Positions 18,282 through 27,811 are shown, numbered from the stretch's first letter. The stretch: DNA of 63,230 nt from Psychrobacter cibarius (GCF_016107535.1 NZ_JABASQ010000017.1:1-63230), one strand, 5' to 3'. The notes: a model not told the origin generated them from the sequence alone. Program-made: numbers and translations.

Positions 18282-19094
18282 ATGTCAGGGAATAATTCAA
18301 TGGGTTCTGCACCTTCGTTGTTAGATTCAGGCGAGGTGGCTTCAAAGGTCTCAGCAACTGGTCTAGATAAGCGTATCAGTAGTCAGTCGCTGGTAGACAT
18401 CATGTATGACGGCTTTTACTTAGTGTTTTTATTGCGTAATCATTATTTCAGTACAGAGCCGCGACAATTTCGTCAAAAAATATATGATTTTTTAGACAAG
18501 TTCGAGATGAATGCGCGCAAAAAAGGATTTCTTTCAGAAGATATCCATGAAGCTAAGTATGCGTATTGTGCATTGATTGATGAGACCATCATGACCTCGC
18601 AAGAGCCCGAGTTTCAAACTCTCAAAGATGCTTGGGAGCTAAATCCTTTGCAGTTGGATTTATTTGGCTCACAAATTGCTGGTAATGAGTTCTTCGAGCG
18701 TTTAGATGGGCTACGCGAGCAAGGAGAGAGGCGTCTGCCTGCTCTGGAGGTCTATCACTATGCGATGCTACTTGGCTTTCAAGGGAAGTATCGTTTAGAA
18801 GCGCCAGAGAAAATTCGTTATCTTATCTCACGCTTAGGGGATGAAATTGAGCATCTACGGGGTAATAAGAACGAGTTTTCGCCTTTTTGGGCGATACCCG
18901 ACCAAATCAAACACACGCTCACGAGCGAAACGCCACTATGGGTCATACTCACAGTCATGGCAGTGTTGTTAACCGCGATATTTGCGACCATGTGGCAGTT
19001 TACCAATAGTTTCTCTAATGAGCAGCTGTCAGCATACGACAATGTGATTCAAGAAAACAAAGAGCAAGCTCATATCTCAATTTTCCTACCTTAA
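18282..19094 (+). CDS. tssL: T6SS membrane-complex protein TssL (DotU family)
   Basis: 270 residues: a cytoplasmic helical DotU domain (DIMYDGFYLVFLLRNHYFSTEPRQFRQKI, ALIDETIMTS, WELNPLQLDLFGSQIAGNEFF), then one C-terminal membrane helix near residues 220-240 (LWVILTVMAVLLTAIFATMWQF) and a short periplasmic tail. There is no OmpA domain after the helix, so wall anchoring would come from the separate OmpA protein at 6792-7628. A 127-base gap holding a repeat and a hairpin separates it from tssK; an AGGA ribosome-binding site precedes the ATG. Confidence 0.95.
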   Translation: MSGNNSMGSAPSLLDSGEVASKVSATGLDKRISSQSLVDIMYDGFYLVFLLRNHYFSTEPRQFRQKIYDFLDKFEMNARKKGFLSEDIHEAKYAYCALIDETIMTSQEPEFQTLKDAWELNPLQLDLFGSQIAGNEFFERLDGLREQGERRLPALEVYHYAMLLGFQGKYRLEAPEKIRYLISRLGDEIEHLRGNKNEFSPFWAIPDQIKHTLTSETPLWVILTVMAVLLTAIFATMWQFTNSFSNEQLSAYDNVIQENKEQAHISIFLP

Positions 19095-19266
19095 TTATTT
19101 TCCTTACTTTAAATGCTAACTTTTTTAACAGTTTTTATTTCAGCTGCGTATGTTGTGCTGAAATAGAAACCGTTAGGACAGCCCCGATTGTTATATTGTT
19201 GGCTACTTATTTTTCTACTGAGTTTTATATAAATTTCTTCATGCCAATAAAAATAGCAGCTATAAA

Positions 19267-19295
19267 AAAACCCTCATCAAATAGATGAGGGTTTT
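19267..19295 (-). terminator. Terminator after tRNA-Asn
   Basis: AAAACCCTCATC and GATGAGGGTTTT form a perfect stem with a five-base loop. On the minus strand it is followed by a run of T, right for ending the tRNA transcript. It could also stop readthrough from tssL. Confidence 0.85.
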
Positions 19296-19348
19296 GGCAA
19301 ATGCCATAATTGAATTAAAGATAATTCAAGAAATTTACAACTAAAATG

Positions 19349-19424
19349 TGGCTCTCCAACCTGGGCTCGAACCAGGGACACACGGATTAACAGTCCGTTG
19401 CTCTACCAACTGAGCTATTGGAGA
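19349..19424 (-). tRNA. tRNA-Asn (anticodon GTT)
   Basis: A 76-base cloverleaf on the minus strand. The acceptor stem TCTCCAA pairs with TTGGAGA; it has D-loop AGCTCAGTTGGTAGAGC, anticodon loop CTGTTAA with GTT, T-loop GGTTCGAGCC, discriminator G and an encoded CCA end. Confidence 0.97.
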
Positions 19425-19496
19425 ATAAGCTGCAAGTGTTTAAAACCTTACAACGAGCCTTAGAAGTCTCTAATGAGTTCTTGCTAAGTGGGGCGT

Positions 19497-19524
19497 ATTC
19501 TAGCAAAAATAAAAAATACGTCAA
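19497..19524 (-). promoter_or_regulatory. Sigma-70 promoter of tRNA-Asn
   Basis: Minus strand: -35 TTGACG (19519-19524), a 16-base spacer and -10 TAGAAT (19497-19502). A GC-rich discriminator (ACGCCCC) follows. Such discriminators are typical of stable-RNA promoters under stringent control. Confidence 0.85.
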
Positions 19525-19626
19525 GCCTTTTTTGCATAATTATCAAAGATAATTATTTTAATAAGGGGATAAGGCGTTTTTCGAGGTTTTTTGCCAAAAA
19601 AACTCCCAATTGTGAGATAAATAAGA

Positions 19627-19657
19627 AAGACGCCACATAGAGGATAGGTGGCGTCTT
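19627..19657 (-). terminator. Terminator of the aminotransferase gene
   Basis: AAGACGCCAC and GTGGCGTCTT form a ten-base stem about 70 bases past the aminotransferase stop; a T-rich tract follows on the minus strand. Confidence 0.8.
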
Positions 19658-19724
19658 CGTTTATAAGCGCATGTTTAAGCACATACTTAAGCGTAGTAAT
19701 TTTAAGACAGTGGCTGTTTAGTCT

Positions 19725-20927
19725 TTATTCAGCAATGTCTAACTCAGCCACCGCTTTTTCGATACGTGATAAGGCATCTTTTAGCGTTGCTTCATCAGTT
19801 GCGTAAGAGATGCGCATATAGCCACCAAGTCCAAAGGCGTCACCAGGCACCACTGCGACGCCAACTTTCTCTAACAACCATGCTGAAAATTCAGTACATG
19901 ATGACAGACCAGCGGCTTTGATGAGTGGTTTGATGTCAGGATATACGTAGAAAGCGCCATCAGGACGCAGGCAAGTAATACCTTTAATCGCGTTCAAACC
20001 ATCAACGACTAGATCACAACGCTTTTCAAAGGCTTCTACCATCGGCGTAAGTACATTTTGATCACCACTGATAGCGGCTTCGGCAGCAACTTGGCTGATC
20101 GATGTTGGGCATGAGGTTGACTGTGATTGTACTTTTTTCATCGCTCCAATCAGCTTGGCAGGGCCACCAGCGTAACCAATACGCCAGCCAGTCATCGCAT
20201 ATGCTTTTGACACGCCATTTAAAATAATCGCCCGCTCTTTTAGCTCAGGTGCTGCATTCAGAATATTGTAGAACTTATCGCCCGTCCAGCGGATGTGCTC
20301 ATACATGTCATCTGACACAACATAAATTTGTGGGTGCTTTTTCAGCACGTCAGCGATGGCTTTTAGCTCATCCAACGTGTAAATCATACCGGTTGGGTTA
20401 GAGGGGCTGTTTAGTACCAGCATTTTAGTTTTGTCAGTGATGGCGTCTTCTAATTGCTCAGCGGTGATTTTGAAATCTTGCTCAGCAGGGCATTTGACGA
20501 TGATTGGCACACCTTCTGCAATGATGACCATGTCGGGATAGCTGACCCAGTAAGGTGCTGGAATGATGACTTCATCACCTGGATTGATAAAGGCTTGCGC
20601 AAGGTTAAAAAATGACTGTTTACCACCGACCGATACTAGGATTTCATTGGGCTCATAGCTGATGTTATTATCACGTTTGAACTTCTCAATGATGGCTTTT
20701 TTGAGCTCTGGCGTACCATCGACAGCGGTGTATTTGGTAAAACCGTCATTAATGGCATCGATTGCTGCTTTTTTGATGTGCTCTGGCGTATCAAAATCAG
20801 GTTCACCTGCACCCAGCCCGATAATGTCTTTACCAGCTGCTTTTAGCTCTTTGGCTTTATTGGTAATCGCTAGCGTAGGCGATGGCTTGATGTTGTTGAC
20901 GCGGTCAGAGAGTTGCAATTCGCTCAT
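19725..20927 (-). CDS. Aspartate-type aminotransferase (class I, PLP)
   Basis: 400 residues with the whole fold-type I signature: substrate-loop residues GAGEPDFDTP near residue 40, KYTAVDGTPELK, NSPSNPTG near 175, VSDDMYEHI (Asp for the PLP ring nitrogen) and SKAYAMTGWRIGY with the Schiff-base lysine near 240. This is the subgroup Ib aspartate/prephenate aminotransferase type, interconverting aspartate and oxaloacetate; prephenate or other amino acids may also be substrates. It is a single gene with its own terminator. Often labelled aspC or aatA; subgroup Ib proteins differ enough from E. coli AspC that I leave the symbol empty. Confidence 0.9.
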   Translation of the reverse strand: MSELQLSDRVNNIKPSPTLAITNKAKELKAAGKDIIGLGAGEPDFDTPEHIKKAAIDAINDGFTKYTAVDGTPELKKAIIEKFKRDNNISYEPNEILVSVGGKQSFFNLAQAFINPGDEVIIPAPYWVSYPDMVIIAEGVPIIVKCPAEQDFKITAEQLEDAITDKTKMLVLNSPSNPTGMIYTLDELKAIADVLKKHPQIYVVSDDMYEHIRWTGDKFYNILNAAPELKERAIILNGVSKAYAMTGWRIGYAGGPAKLIGAMKKVQSQSTSCPTSISQVAAEAAISGDQNVLTPMVEAFEKRCDLVVDGLNAIKGITCLRPDGAFYVYPDIKPLIKAAGLSSCTEFSAWLLEKVGVAVVPGDAFGLGGYMRISYATDEATLKDALSRIEKAVAELDIAE

Positions 20928-21468
20928 GAGAGATCCTTTTTATAGTGGAGTGGGATTGGTGAAGCACTATCATTAATTGTATAACGTTTGAGATGTCATT
21001 AGGACACGATATCAGGCAGTTTCAAAAACTGTCGCAAGGGAAGTTGATTTTTGAAAATAAATAACCGTTAATAAAGACAAGCGCTTTTAACAGGTTGGAT
21101 ATTTTCATGATAAATACGCTGACTAATCAGCCATTTAATGTAAAGCTATTTTTGATTTTTAGTATTGTAGCATGCCGCAATTACGCTGTCTTATAGGGCT
21201 AGTAACATAAAACGACAGACCTAAGAGCAATTTTTCCAGTGCGTGAGAGTAGACAGGTTCAGTCAATTAAGAGACGCATTGATTGCGAAACCACAACAAT
21301 AAATCGATAGCCTTGCGCTATGATTGTTTAGATTTAATAAATAAAATGGATGATACCTTAATAAAAAAAGGTTAATGCCGTCAGCTGACTAAAGGTGGTA
21401 AGCAAGTATTTGACACCTGAATGCATGGTAAGTTTTGTGCTATCAGCACACATAAAAGGACGTTTACG
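20928..21468. other. Intergenic region between divergent genes
   Basis: About 540 AT-rich bases without a convincing gene. A TTGACA at 21410-21415 faces the lipid cluster, but the best -10-like string (TGCTAT, 21438) is too far away for a standard promoter. Nothing else stands out. Confidence 0.5.
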
Positions 21469-22206
21469 ATGACTGACTCTACTAAGAAATTACATATACT
21501 TATTACTGGCGCGACGTCTGGTATTGGCAATCAATTGGCAAAAGACTATCTACTAGACGGTCATCATGTCTATGCCGTTGGTCGAGACGATAGGGCATTG
21601 GCTGCGCTTGAGTCATTAGGCGCAGAAACGGTTGACTTAGATCTCATGGATCGGGATAAAGTTATCGATGCTTTTGAAAAAATTGAAGAGGTTGATTTGG
21701 CGATTTGTGGCGCTGGCATGTGCGAATATTTGGACATGCCAAACTTCGATAGCGCCTCTTTTATGAAAGTGATGTCGGTAAATATGGGTACGTTGTCACA
21801 TGCTATCGAAGGGATATTGCCAAAACTAATCGCCTCAAAAGGTCGCTTGGTGGGCATTGGTTCAGCATCTGCTTATGTGCCATTTGCTCGTGCCGAAGCT
21901 TATGGAAGCTCAAAGGCTGCCATCCATTACCTAATGAAAACTTTGCAGATTAGCCTTGCACCGCATGATGTGTCGGTAAGTTTGGTCGTGCCTGGTTTTG
22001 TCGAGACGCCAATGACTAAGCAAAACGATTTTCCCATGCCCTTTATCCAAACAACAGCGCAGGCAAGCAAAGCTATTCGTGATGGTATCGCGAGTGGCCA
22101 CGATGTGATTGAATTTCCCAAAAAGCTCACTTTACCGTTAAAGGTGTTGGGTACGTTGCCAGATTTGGTGTGGCAGCAAGTCAGTGAAAAAATTAATAAA
22201 AAATAG
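21469..22206 (+). CDS. Short-chain dehydrogenase/reductase (SDR)
   Basis: About 245 residues from ATG 21469, which has AAAGGA upstream; an in-frame ATG 48 bases earlier lacks one. It has the Rossmann nucleotide site TGATSGIG, NMG in the NAG position, a catalytic serine (GSASAY) and YGSSK (YxxxK). This NAD(P)-dependent oxidoreductase has an unknown substrate. It opens a rightward lipid-modification cluster with an FAD oxidoreductase, a DUF1365 protein, a cyclopropane fatty acid synthase and a DUF2177 protein. That context suggests oxidation or reduction of a modified acyl chain. Confidence 0.85.
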   Translation: MTDSTKKLHILITGATSGIGNQLAKDYLLDGHHVYAVGRDDRALAALESLGAETVDLDLMDRDKVIDAFEKIEEVDLAICGAGMCEYLDMPNFDSASFMKVMSVNMGTLSHAIEGILPKLIASKGRLVGIGSASAYVPFARAEAYGSSKAAIHYLMKTLQISLAPHDVSVSLVVPGFVETPMTKQNDFPMPFIQTTAQASKAIRDGIASGHDVIEFPKKLTLPLKVLGTLPDLVWQQVSEKINKK

Positions 22207-22263
22207 TTTATATTGAAAAATTGCAAAAAATAAATTACTAAAAATATGGAAAGGAACGCATCA

Positions 22264-24024
22264 ATGCTGTTTAACCACCGTAAACGTAAGAACCTAGAGA
22301 CAGTCTCTCATGAAGCCAGCAGCCTCTCAAAGCAGACGACTAACGCTCAAGCTAAAAAACGTATTGCTATCATTGGCTCAGGTGTATCAGGATTGACTTG
22401 CGCTCATTATCTGGTGGCGCAACATGAAGTGACAGTGTTCGAGGCTAATGATTATATTGGCGGCCATGTAAATACCATCGATGTGTCGCTACAAGACGGC
22501 AAAAAAGCAAAGAGCAGCAATGTGGAAAACAGTGCCATAGATACTGGCTTTATCGTCTTCAATGAGCGTACTTATCCCAATTTCTTTCGTCTACTGCATG
22601 AGCTGCAAGTGCCGTTTCAATCAACTGACATGAGCTTTTCGGTAAAGAATACAGCGCGCCATTTTGAATACAATGGTCACACGCTCAATACTTTATTATC
22701 GCAGCGTAAGAATGCCTTCAATCCAAAGTTTTGGCAATTTATCAAAGATATTTTACAATTCAATAAACATATCAAGCAGCTACGCCAAGACTACGAAATG
22801 GCACGTGCTAACGGGCAAGATGTTAGTATTTTTACTGAGCAAACGCTGGGCAACTATCTCACAGAAAAAAGCTATGGCAAGCTGTTTATAGACAACTATC
22901 TGCTGCCAATGGTTTCTGCCATTTGGTCAACCAGTCTGCATGAAGTACAAGACTTCCCACTGGTGTTTTTTGCACAGTTCTTTGACAATCATGGCTTGCT
23001 CGATGTGGTTAATCGTCCGCAGTGGTTTACGATCAAAGGTGGCTCAAAACAGTACGTCAATAAGTTGATTCCACGCTTCATCAAAGCGGGCGGTAAGGTG
23101 AGAGTAAACAGTCCCGTACAGTCTGTGGTTCGCGATGGTGAGCAAGTATTATTGACGGTTCAAAATAAAGGTGTTACTGATAATAATATCGAAAGCTTGA
23201 ACGAAAAATTGGTATTTGACGAAGTTATCTTTGCTTGTCATGCAGACACCGCGCTCAAAATTTTAACAGACGCCAGTAAGGATGAATATGAGGTACTCAG
23301 TCATTTTCGCTTTACCAAAAATACCGCCGTATTGCATACCGATATCAGTGTCCTACCGAACAAGCCATTGGCATGGGCCAGCTGGAATTATCTGATAGAT
23401 GAGAATCTCGTAAATAAAACTGCGCGACAATCAGGACAATCAGCTGCTGAAAACCATACTAAAAAAGCACAAACATCAGCAAAACCAGTGCTGACTTATC
23501 ACATGAATATTCTGCAACGCCTGACCAAAAAGCACAATTATTTGGTTACGCTGAATCCAGAAACCGCTCATGAAAATGTTGATGATAAGCACGTCATCAA
23601 GCGCATCGACTATAGCCATCCTGTGTTTGATAAAGCGATGATTAAGGCGCAAAGCAAATGGTCGAGTATCTCTGGTAACGGCATGCACACACATTTTTGC
23701 GGTGCCTATTGGTTTAATGGTTTTCATGAAGATGGTGTACGTAGCGGTCTACGTGTCTGCCAGGCACTTGGCCATGATATTGCCATAAAAGACGAGGTTG
23801 ATCCGACTCATCTGCCTGATGCCGAGAGCGCACATACGCCGTTTCGTTATAAGGACCTACCGGTAAAGGCAGATACCAAATTGCGCACACTTAATAAGCG
23901 TGAGGTGGTCACGGCGCTCACCAATCAAGAGCTGATTGAGTACATTGAACGTTTACAATCGCCTGTTAAAAGTGATGAACCAAAGCGAAAGCGTCGCTTA
24001 TTCGGTCGTCATAACGTGCAGTGA
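22264..24024 (+). CDS. FAD-dependent oxidoreductase (COG2907-type)
   Basis: About 586 residues from ATG 22264, preceded by AAGGAA at seven bases; an ATG 18 bases upstream is possible. The dinucleotide-binding motif RIAIIGSGVSGLTCAHYL and FEANDYIGGHVNT lie near the N-terminus, followed by an amine-oxidase-like body (IDTGFIVFNERTYPNF). The C-terminal CGAYWFNGFHEDGVRSGL is the second FAD contact. Its usual partners, DUF1365 and Cfa, follow; the next gene starts 41 bases on. In alphaproteobacteria this trio belongs to the singlet-oxygen regulon and modifies membrane fatty acids. The middle holds a hydrophilic Lys/Gln-rich insert near residues 385-405. Confidence 0.8.
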   Translation: MLFNHRKRKNLETVSHEASSLSKQTTNAQAKKRIAIIGSGVSGLTCAHYLVAQHEVTVFEANDYIGGHVNTIDVSLQDGKKAKSSNVENSAIDTGFIVFNERTYPNFFRLLHELQVPFQSTDMSFSVKNTARHFEYNGHTLNTLLSQRKNAFNPKFWQFIKDILQFNKHIKQLRQDYEMARANGQDVSIFTEQTLGNYLTEKSYGKLFIDNYLLPMVSAIWSTSLHEVQDFPLVFFAQFFDNHGLLDVVNRPQWFTIKGGSKQYVNKLIPRFIKAGGKVRVNSPVQSVVRDGEQVLLTVQNKGVTDNNIESLNEKLVFDEVIFACHADTALKILTDASKDEYEVLSHFRFTKNTAVLHTDISVLPNKPLAWASWNYLIDENLVNKTARQSGQSAAENHTKKAQTSAKPVLTYHMNILQRLTKKHNYLVTLNPETAHENVDDKHVIKRIDYSHPVFDKAMIKAQSKWSSISGNGMHTHFCGAYWFNGFHEDGVRSGLRVCQALGHDIAIKDEVDPTHLPDAESAHTPFRYKDLPVKADTKLRTLNKREVVTALTNQELIEYIERLQSPVKSDEPKRKRRLFGRHNVQ

Positions 24025-24065
24025 TTTTGGCCGTGAGATCAACGAACACTATTGAAGAGAATGCT

Positions 24066-25046
24066 ATGTCTATTGAAACCGACACGCCTAATAAGCTGTT
24101 ACCCCATCAGTTGTTTCATGGGACGACTTGGCACAGTCGGTTACTGCCAAGTGTACATAAATTTGCGTATCCATATCGTTATTGGGGCATCAATATCAGC
24201 GCATTGACTAAAGGGCTGGAGCTTCCTGAAATAAGTACAGGTATTAGTAGCAGAAATAAGCTTTTAAAAAAGTTGCTTTCAAAAGGACGGCTGGTCAAAG
24301 GATTGCCATTATTTTCAGCAAAGAAAAAAGCCTTGCAGCAGTTTTGTCCTGATGATTACTTACAAAGTCTACCTTTACAAAAGTCAAATAGCCTAAGTAA
24401 TTTATCAATAAGTGATAAGCATGATAATTGCCGTTCAAATTCTGTTCAGACACTTAATCATCGCTTAAACCAAGCGTTTACTGAGCAAACGGGTAGTGCG
24501 CCAACAGGCGATATTATTGGGATGCTCGTTTGCCGCAATGCAGGCATATATTTTAGTCCAGTCAATTTTTATTTAGGTTTCGATGAGCAGCAGATACCAT
24601 CCCATTTATTGGCTGAAGTCTCTAATACACCGTGGGATAAGCGCCATTATTATGGGTTTACACTCAATGGCGGGAATACTGAATTTTGTCATAATAAAGA
24701 TTTTCATGTCTCACCTTTTAACCCGATCGATCAGCTATATCGTTGGCAAGTTAAGGTAAAAAAGCAGCCGGATAATTGCTTGCAAGTTCGTATTGCTATC
24801 GATATCAGCGATGAGCGCGGTGAGGTATTAAAAACGGGTATAAAAATGGCTGGCGTTCCAATGACCGCCACAACGATTCGCAACAGTTTGCGAAAAAGTC
24901 CGCTAATGAACATGACCTCTGTAACCCGTATTTATTGGCATGCTTTCAAGCTTTATGCGATTAAAAAAGTGCCTTATATTCATTATGATGAAAAACTGGC
25001 CGATAGCCAACAGAACAAAGCACCGACTCCAAAAGATATTCTTTGA
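24066..25046 (+). CDS. DUF1365 family protein
   Basis: About 326 residues from the start MSIETDTPNKLL; an upstream in-frame ATG at 24021 overlaps the previous gene. The family signature is clear: HGTTWHSRLLPSVHKFAYPYRYWGINI, NFYLGFD, FTLNGG, KDFHVSPFNPIDQLYRW. It has an extra polar Ser/Asn-rich insert near residues 100-140. The biochemical function of DUF1365 is not established. It nearly always sits between the COG2907 oxidoreductase and a cyclopropane fatty acid synthase, as here, so a shared lipid-modifying step is likely. Confidence 0.85.
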   Translation: MSIETDTPNKLLPHQLFHGTTWHSRLLPSVHKFAYPYRYWGINISALTKGLELPEISTGISSRNKLLKKLLSKGRLVKGLPLFSAKKKALQQFCPDDYLQSLPLQKSNSLSNLSISDKHDNCRSNSVQTLNHRLNQAFTEQTGSAPTGDIIGMLVCRNAGIYFSPVNFYLGFDEQQIPSHLLAEVSNTPWDKRHYYGFTLNGGNTEFCHNKDFHVSPFNPIDQLYRWQVKVKKQPDNCLQVRIAIDISDERGEVLKTGIKMAGVPMTATTIRNSLRKSPLMNMTSVTRIYWHAFKLYAIKKVPYIHYDEKLADSQQNKAPTPKDIL

Positions 25047-25129
25047 TAGTTGAAGGGCTAACGATCAGCCAAAGAAATTTATCAGCTTAACGCTTAAGCA
25101 TAGAGCATTTAAACAAGGATGAATATACG

Positions 25130-26626
25130 ATGTCAGCACGACCAACCGACCGAGCACCCGTTTCGACATTAGGAAAATTGACCGCACAGATGAGTAAGGT
25201 CGTCAATGAGCGCGCCATTTTTCAGCCCGTCAGTGCTGGAATGAATCAATTGGCAAGAAAACTCATCTTCCGCGCATTAGCGCATATCCAGTTTGGCAGC
25301 CTGACTATAGTCGAAGCATTCGATGAGCAAGCACCTAATACCGTCAGCTTCGGTAAAGTATCCGATAGTGTCGCGAGCAGTTCGGCAGTGGGTCGCCATT
25401 CACTACACGTCACCTTGATGATTCATGATCCTACTGTCTATCGGCAGTTGTTGCTTGGCGGCTCTATTGCGCTAGCAGACAGCTATATCAATGGTGAGTG
25501 GGATACGGACGATTTGACTGGGCTGATTCGGTTGGCAGCGCGTAACTTGGTGGTATTGAATAAGTTAGAAAATCGTTTTGCAGGTGTGAGTAAGGCGTTT
25601 GAAAAAGCGAAGCATCGGCTACGCAGTAATGATCAGTCTGGTGCCAAGTCCAATATTTTAGCGCATTATGATTTGGGCAATGATATGTATCAGCGTTTTT
25701 TGGACGATACGATGATGTATTCAGCAGCAGTCTATTGTACGCCTGATGTATCACTGAGCGCAGCGCAGCAGCATAAACTGGCGCTCATTTGCCAGCGATT
25801 ACAATTGACGCCTGATGATCATGTGATAGAAATTGGCACAGGGTGGGGCGGTTTTGCTATTTATGCCGCCACACATTATGGCTGTCACATAACGACGACG
25901 ACCATCTCTGATGCCCAGTATGATGAGGCGCAGCGCCGAGTCGATGCGGCAGGACTGTCTGATAACATTACCCTGCTGAAGCAAGACTATCGTGAGCTGA
26001 CAGGGCAGTACGACAAGCTAGTCAGTATCGAGATGATTGAAGCCGTTGGGCACGAGTACTTACCGACGTTTTTTGCCAAATGTAATAGCTTACTCAAACC
26101 CACAGGGCTGATGGTGCTGCAAGCGATCACCTTTAACGATCAAAACTACCAAGATTATGTTAATTCAGTCGATTTTATCCAGACGCACATTTTCCCTGGT
26201 GGTTGTTTGCTCTCCAATCAAGAGCTAAATACACAGTTTACGGAACAAACCGACATGGTCATCAAGCAGCTACATGATTACGGTTTTGACTATGCTCATA
26301 CCTTGCGTGATTGGCGTGCGGCGTTCATGGCACAGCGTGAAGAAATTAAGGGGCTTGGTTATGATGATGCCTTTATTCGCTTGTGGGATTTTTACTTTTG
26401 CTATTGTGAAGGTGGGTTTTTAGAGCGCACCATCGGCGTGGTACAGTTGACCGCAGTGAAGCCAGACAATATTGATGTGATGCATTTCTCTGATTTGTCT
26501 TCTCATGATACTCTCACCGATGAGCAAAGCAGCCGCCTGATTCACGATATTATGAATTTTGATGAAAGCGGTAATGCCAACAACGGTGATGGCCAAGACG
26601 CCTCCAAACGAAACATAGCGTCTTAA
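25130..26626 (+). CDS. cfa: Cyclopropane-fatty-acyl-phospholipid synthase
   Basis: 498 residues, longer than the E. coli enzyme because of a longer N-terminal domain. The C-terminal methyltransferase shows ILAHYDLGNDMYQRFLDDTMMYSAAVY, then the SAM site VIEIGTGWGGFAIYAA. MIEAVGHEYLPTFF and FIQTHIFPGGCLLS follow, and CEGGFLERTIGVVQL ends the conserved core. The enzyme moves a methylene (or methyl) group from SAM to cis double bonds of membrane phospholipids. Given its COG2907/DUF1365 neighbours, the product may be a modified methylated chain rather than a plain cyclopropane. AAGGA precedes the ATG. Confidence 0.9.
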   Translation: MSARPTDRAPVSTLGKLTAQMSKVVNERAIFQPVSAGMNQLARKLIFRALAHIQFGSLTIVEAFDEQAPNTVSFGKVSDSVASSSAVGRHSLHVTLMIHDPTVYRQLLLGGSIALADSYINGEWDTDDLTGLIRLAARNLVVLNKLENRFAGVSKAFEKAKHRLRSNDQSGAKSNILAHYDLGNDMYQRFLDDTMMYSAAVYCTPDVSLSAAQQHKLALICQRLQLTPDDHVIEIGTGWGGFAIYAATHYGCHITTTTISDAQYDEAQRRVDAAGLSDNITLLKQDYRELTGQYDKLVSIEMIEAVGHEYLPTFFAKCNSLLKPTGLMVLQAITFNDQNYQDYVNSVDFIQTHIFPGGCLLSNQELNTQFTEQTDMVIKQLHDYGFDYAHTLRDWRAAFMAQREEIKGLGYDDAFIRLWDFYFCYCEGGFLERTIGVVQLTAVKPDNIDVMHFSDLSSHDTLTDEQSSRLIHDIMNFDESGNANNGDGQDASKRNIAS

Positions 26627-26728
26627 CAAGTTGCGTTTCAACAGGTAGTGTCTTAACAAGCGATGCTGGATACAAGCAGTTATGGAAACAAGCTGGGATT
26701 AAAAAACGCTAATTAAAAGGATGTGGTT

Positions 26729-27139
26729 ATGGGTTATGTATTTATATATCTGGCTGCTGTGCTTATATTTTTGGGTATTGACGCAGTTTGGCTCAAGACT
26801 ATGACTGGCTTATTTTATGAAAAGCGTATCGGGCATCTGCTTGCCGATGAGCCAAACATGATTGCTGCTGGCGTGTTCTATATGTTTTATCTACTGGCTC
26901 TCTGTGTCTTGATTTTATATCCACAAATCAAAGCAGGCGCTTCGATTGGTCATATATTCTTGCTTGGTGGCTTAATAGGGCTGATGGCCTACGGTACTTA
27001 TGACTTTACCAGTTTAGCGTTGTACAAAGGTTTTACACTGGATACAGCGTTGGTTGATTTTGCTTGGGGTGGTATCTTGACAGGTTCAGTGAGCGCCATT
27101 GTTGCTTGGCTTGCTTATCGTTTTCATTGGTTGAGCTAA
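26729..27139 (+). CDS. DUF2177 membrane protein
   Basis: About 136 residues with four membrane helices (YVFIYLAAVLIFLGIDAVWL; IAAGVFYMFYLLALCVLIL; IFLLGGLIGLMAYGTYDFT; LVDFAWGGILTGSVSAIVAWLAY). The motifs YGTYDFT and DFAWGG are typical of DUF2177. The ATG at 26729 is eight bases after AAAAGG; a GTG two codons earlier is an alternative. It is the last gene of the lipid cluster and commonly travels with cfa and DUF1365. Function unknown. Confidence 0.8.
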   Translation: MGYVFIYLAAVLIFLGIDAVWLKTMTGLFYEKRIGHLLADEPNMIAAGVFYMFYLLALCVLILYPQIKAGASIGHIFLLGGLIGLMAYGTYDFTSLALYKGFTLDTALVDFAWGGILTGSVSAIVAWLAYRFHWLS

Positions 27140-27265
27140 AGTTAAATAGCTTAAGATTTACATAACCTAGACCATTCAATGACAGAGTGCCGTTTGTGCT
27201 CTCTTGTGAGCTGCTGTATAAATGATACTTACTATCAACACGCCCTAAATCATTCAAGGATTTTT

Positions 27266-27811
27266 ATGCCGCAATACAATACCAGCTCGACTGCCAAAAA
27301 AGCCCCATTAAATCATGAGCTATATATGTCGATACTCATGACGCCTGATATGGCGAATTTTATTGGCAATGTGCATGGTGGTGATTTGCTTAAGATGCTA
27401 GATCAAGTCGCTTACGCTTGCGCCAGTCGCTATAGCGGCAATTATGTGGTGACGCTGTCTGTCGACCAAGTGATGTTTCGTGAGCCTATATATGTTGGCG
27501 AATTGGTTACCTTTGCGGCAAGTGTCAACTATGTAGGGAATACTTCGATGGAGATTGGCATTCGTGTCGAATCAGAAGACGTTCGAGCCCGCACTGTACG
27601 CCATACCAACAGCTGCTATTTTACGATGGTCGCTATCGATGATAATGGCAAGCCCACACCTGCGCCGCCACTTGATATCAAAAATCCCATGCAGCAATGC
27701 CGCGCTGATGCCGCACTAGAGCGTAAAAACCTGCGTCTGGAAAGTTCACATCGACCCAGTTGTGATATCGGGGATATGGTTGGTGAGCTGGCTAATCTTC
27801 ATGATCGTTAA
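27266..27811 (+). CDS. Acyl-CoA thioesterase, hotdog fold
   Basis: About 181 residues from ATG 27266, which has AAGGA five bases upstream; an in-frame ATG 87 bases earlier has none and adds an unconserved leader. It is a single hotdog domain: LMTPDMANFIGNVHGGDLLKMLDQVAYACASRY, VVTLSVDQVMFREPIYVGELVTF, MEIGIRVESED. This YciA/BFIT-like arrangement, with the N-G-H-G-G loop and aspartate (MLDQ), hydrolyses acyl-CoA. It lies behind the lipid cluster but with its own leader, so co-regulation is not certain. Confidence 0.85.
   Translation: MPQYNTSSTAKKAPLNHELYMSILMTPDMANFIGNVHGGDLLKMLDQVAYACASRYSGNYVVTLSVDQVMFREPIYVGELVTFAASVNYVGNTSMEIGIRVESEDVRARTVRHTNSCYFTMVAIDDNGKPTPAPPLDIKNPMQQCRADAALERKNLRLESSHRPSCDIGDMVGELANLHDR

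Noticed and set aside
27235..27248. TCAACACGCCCTAA, also present at 41-54, as mobile-element ends
   Set aside because: Only the last ten bases resemble the element ends, with no partner repeat; likely chance or too decayed to call.
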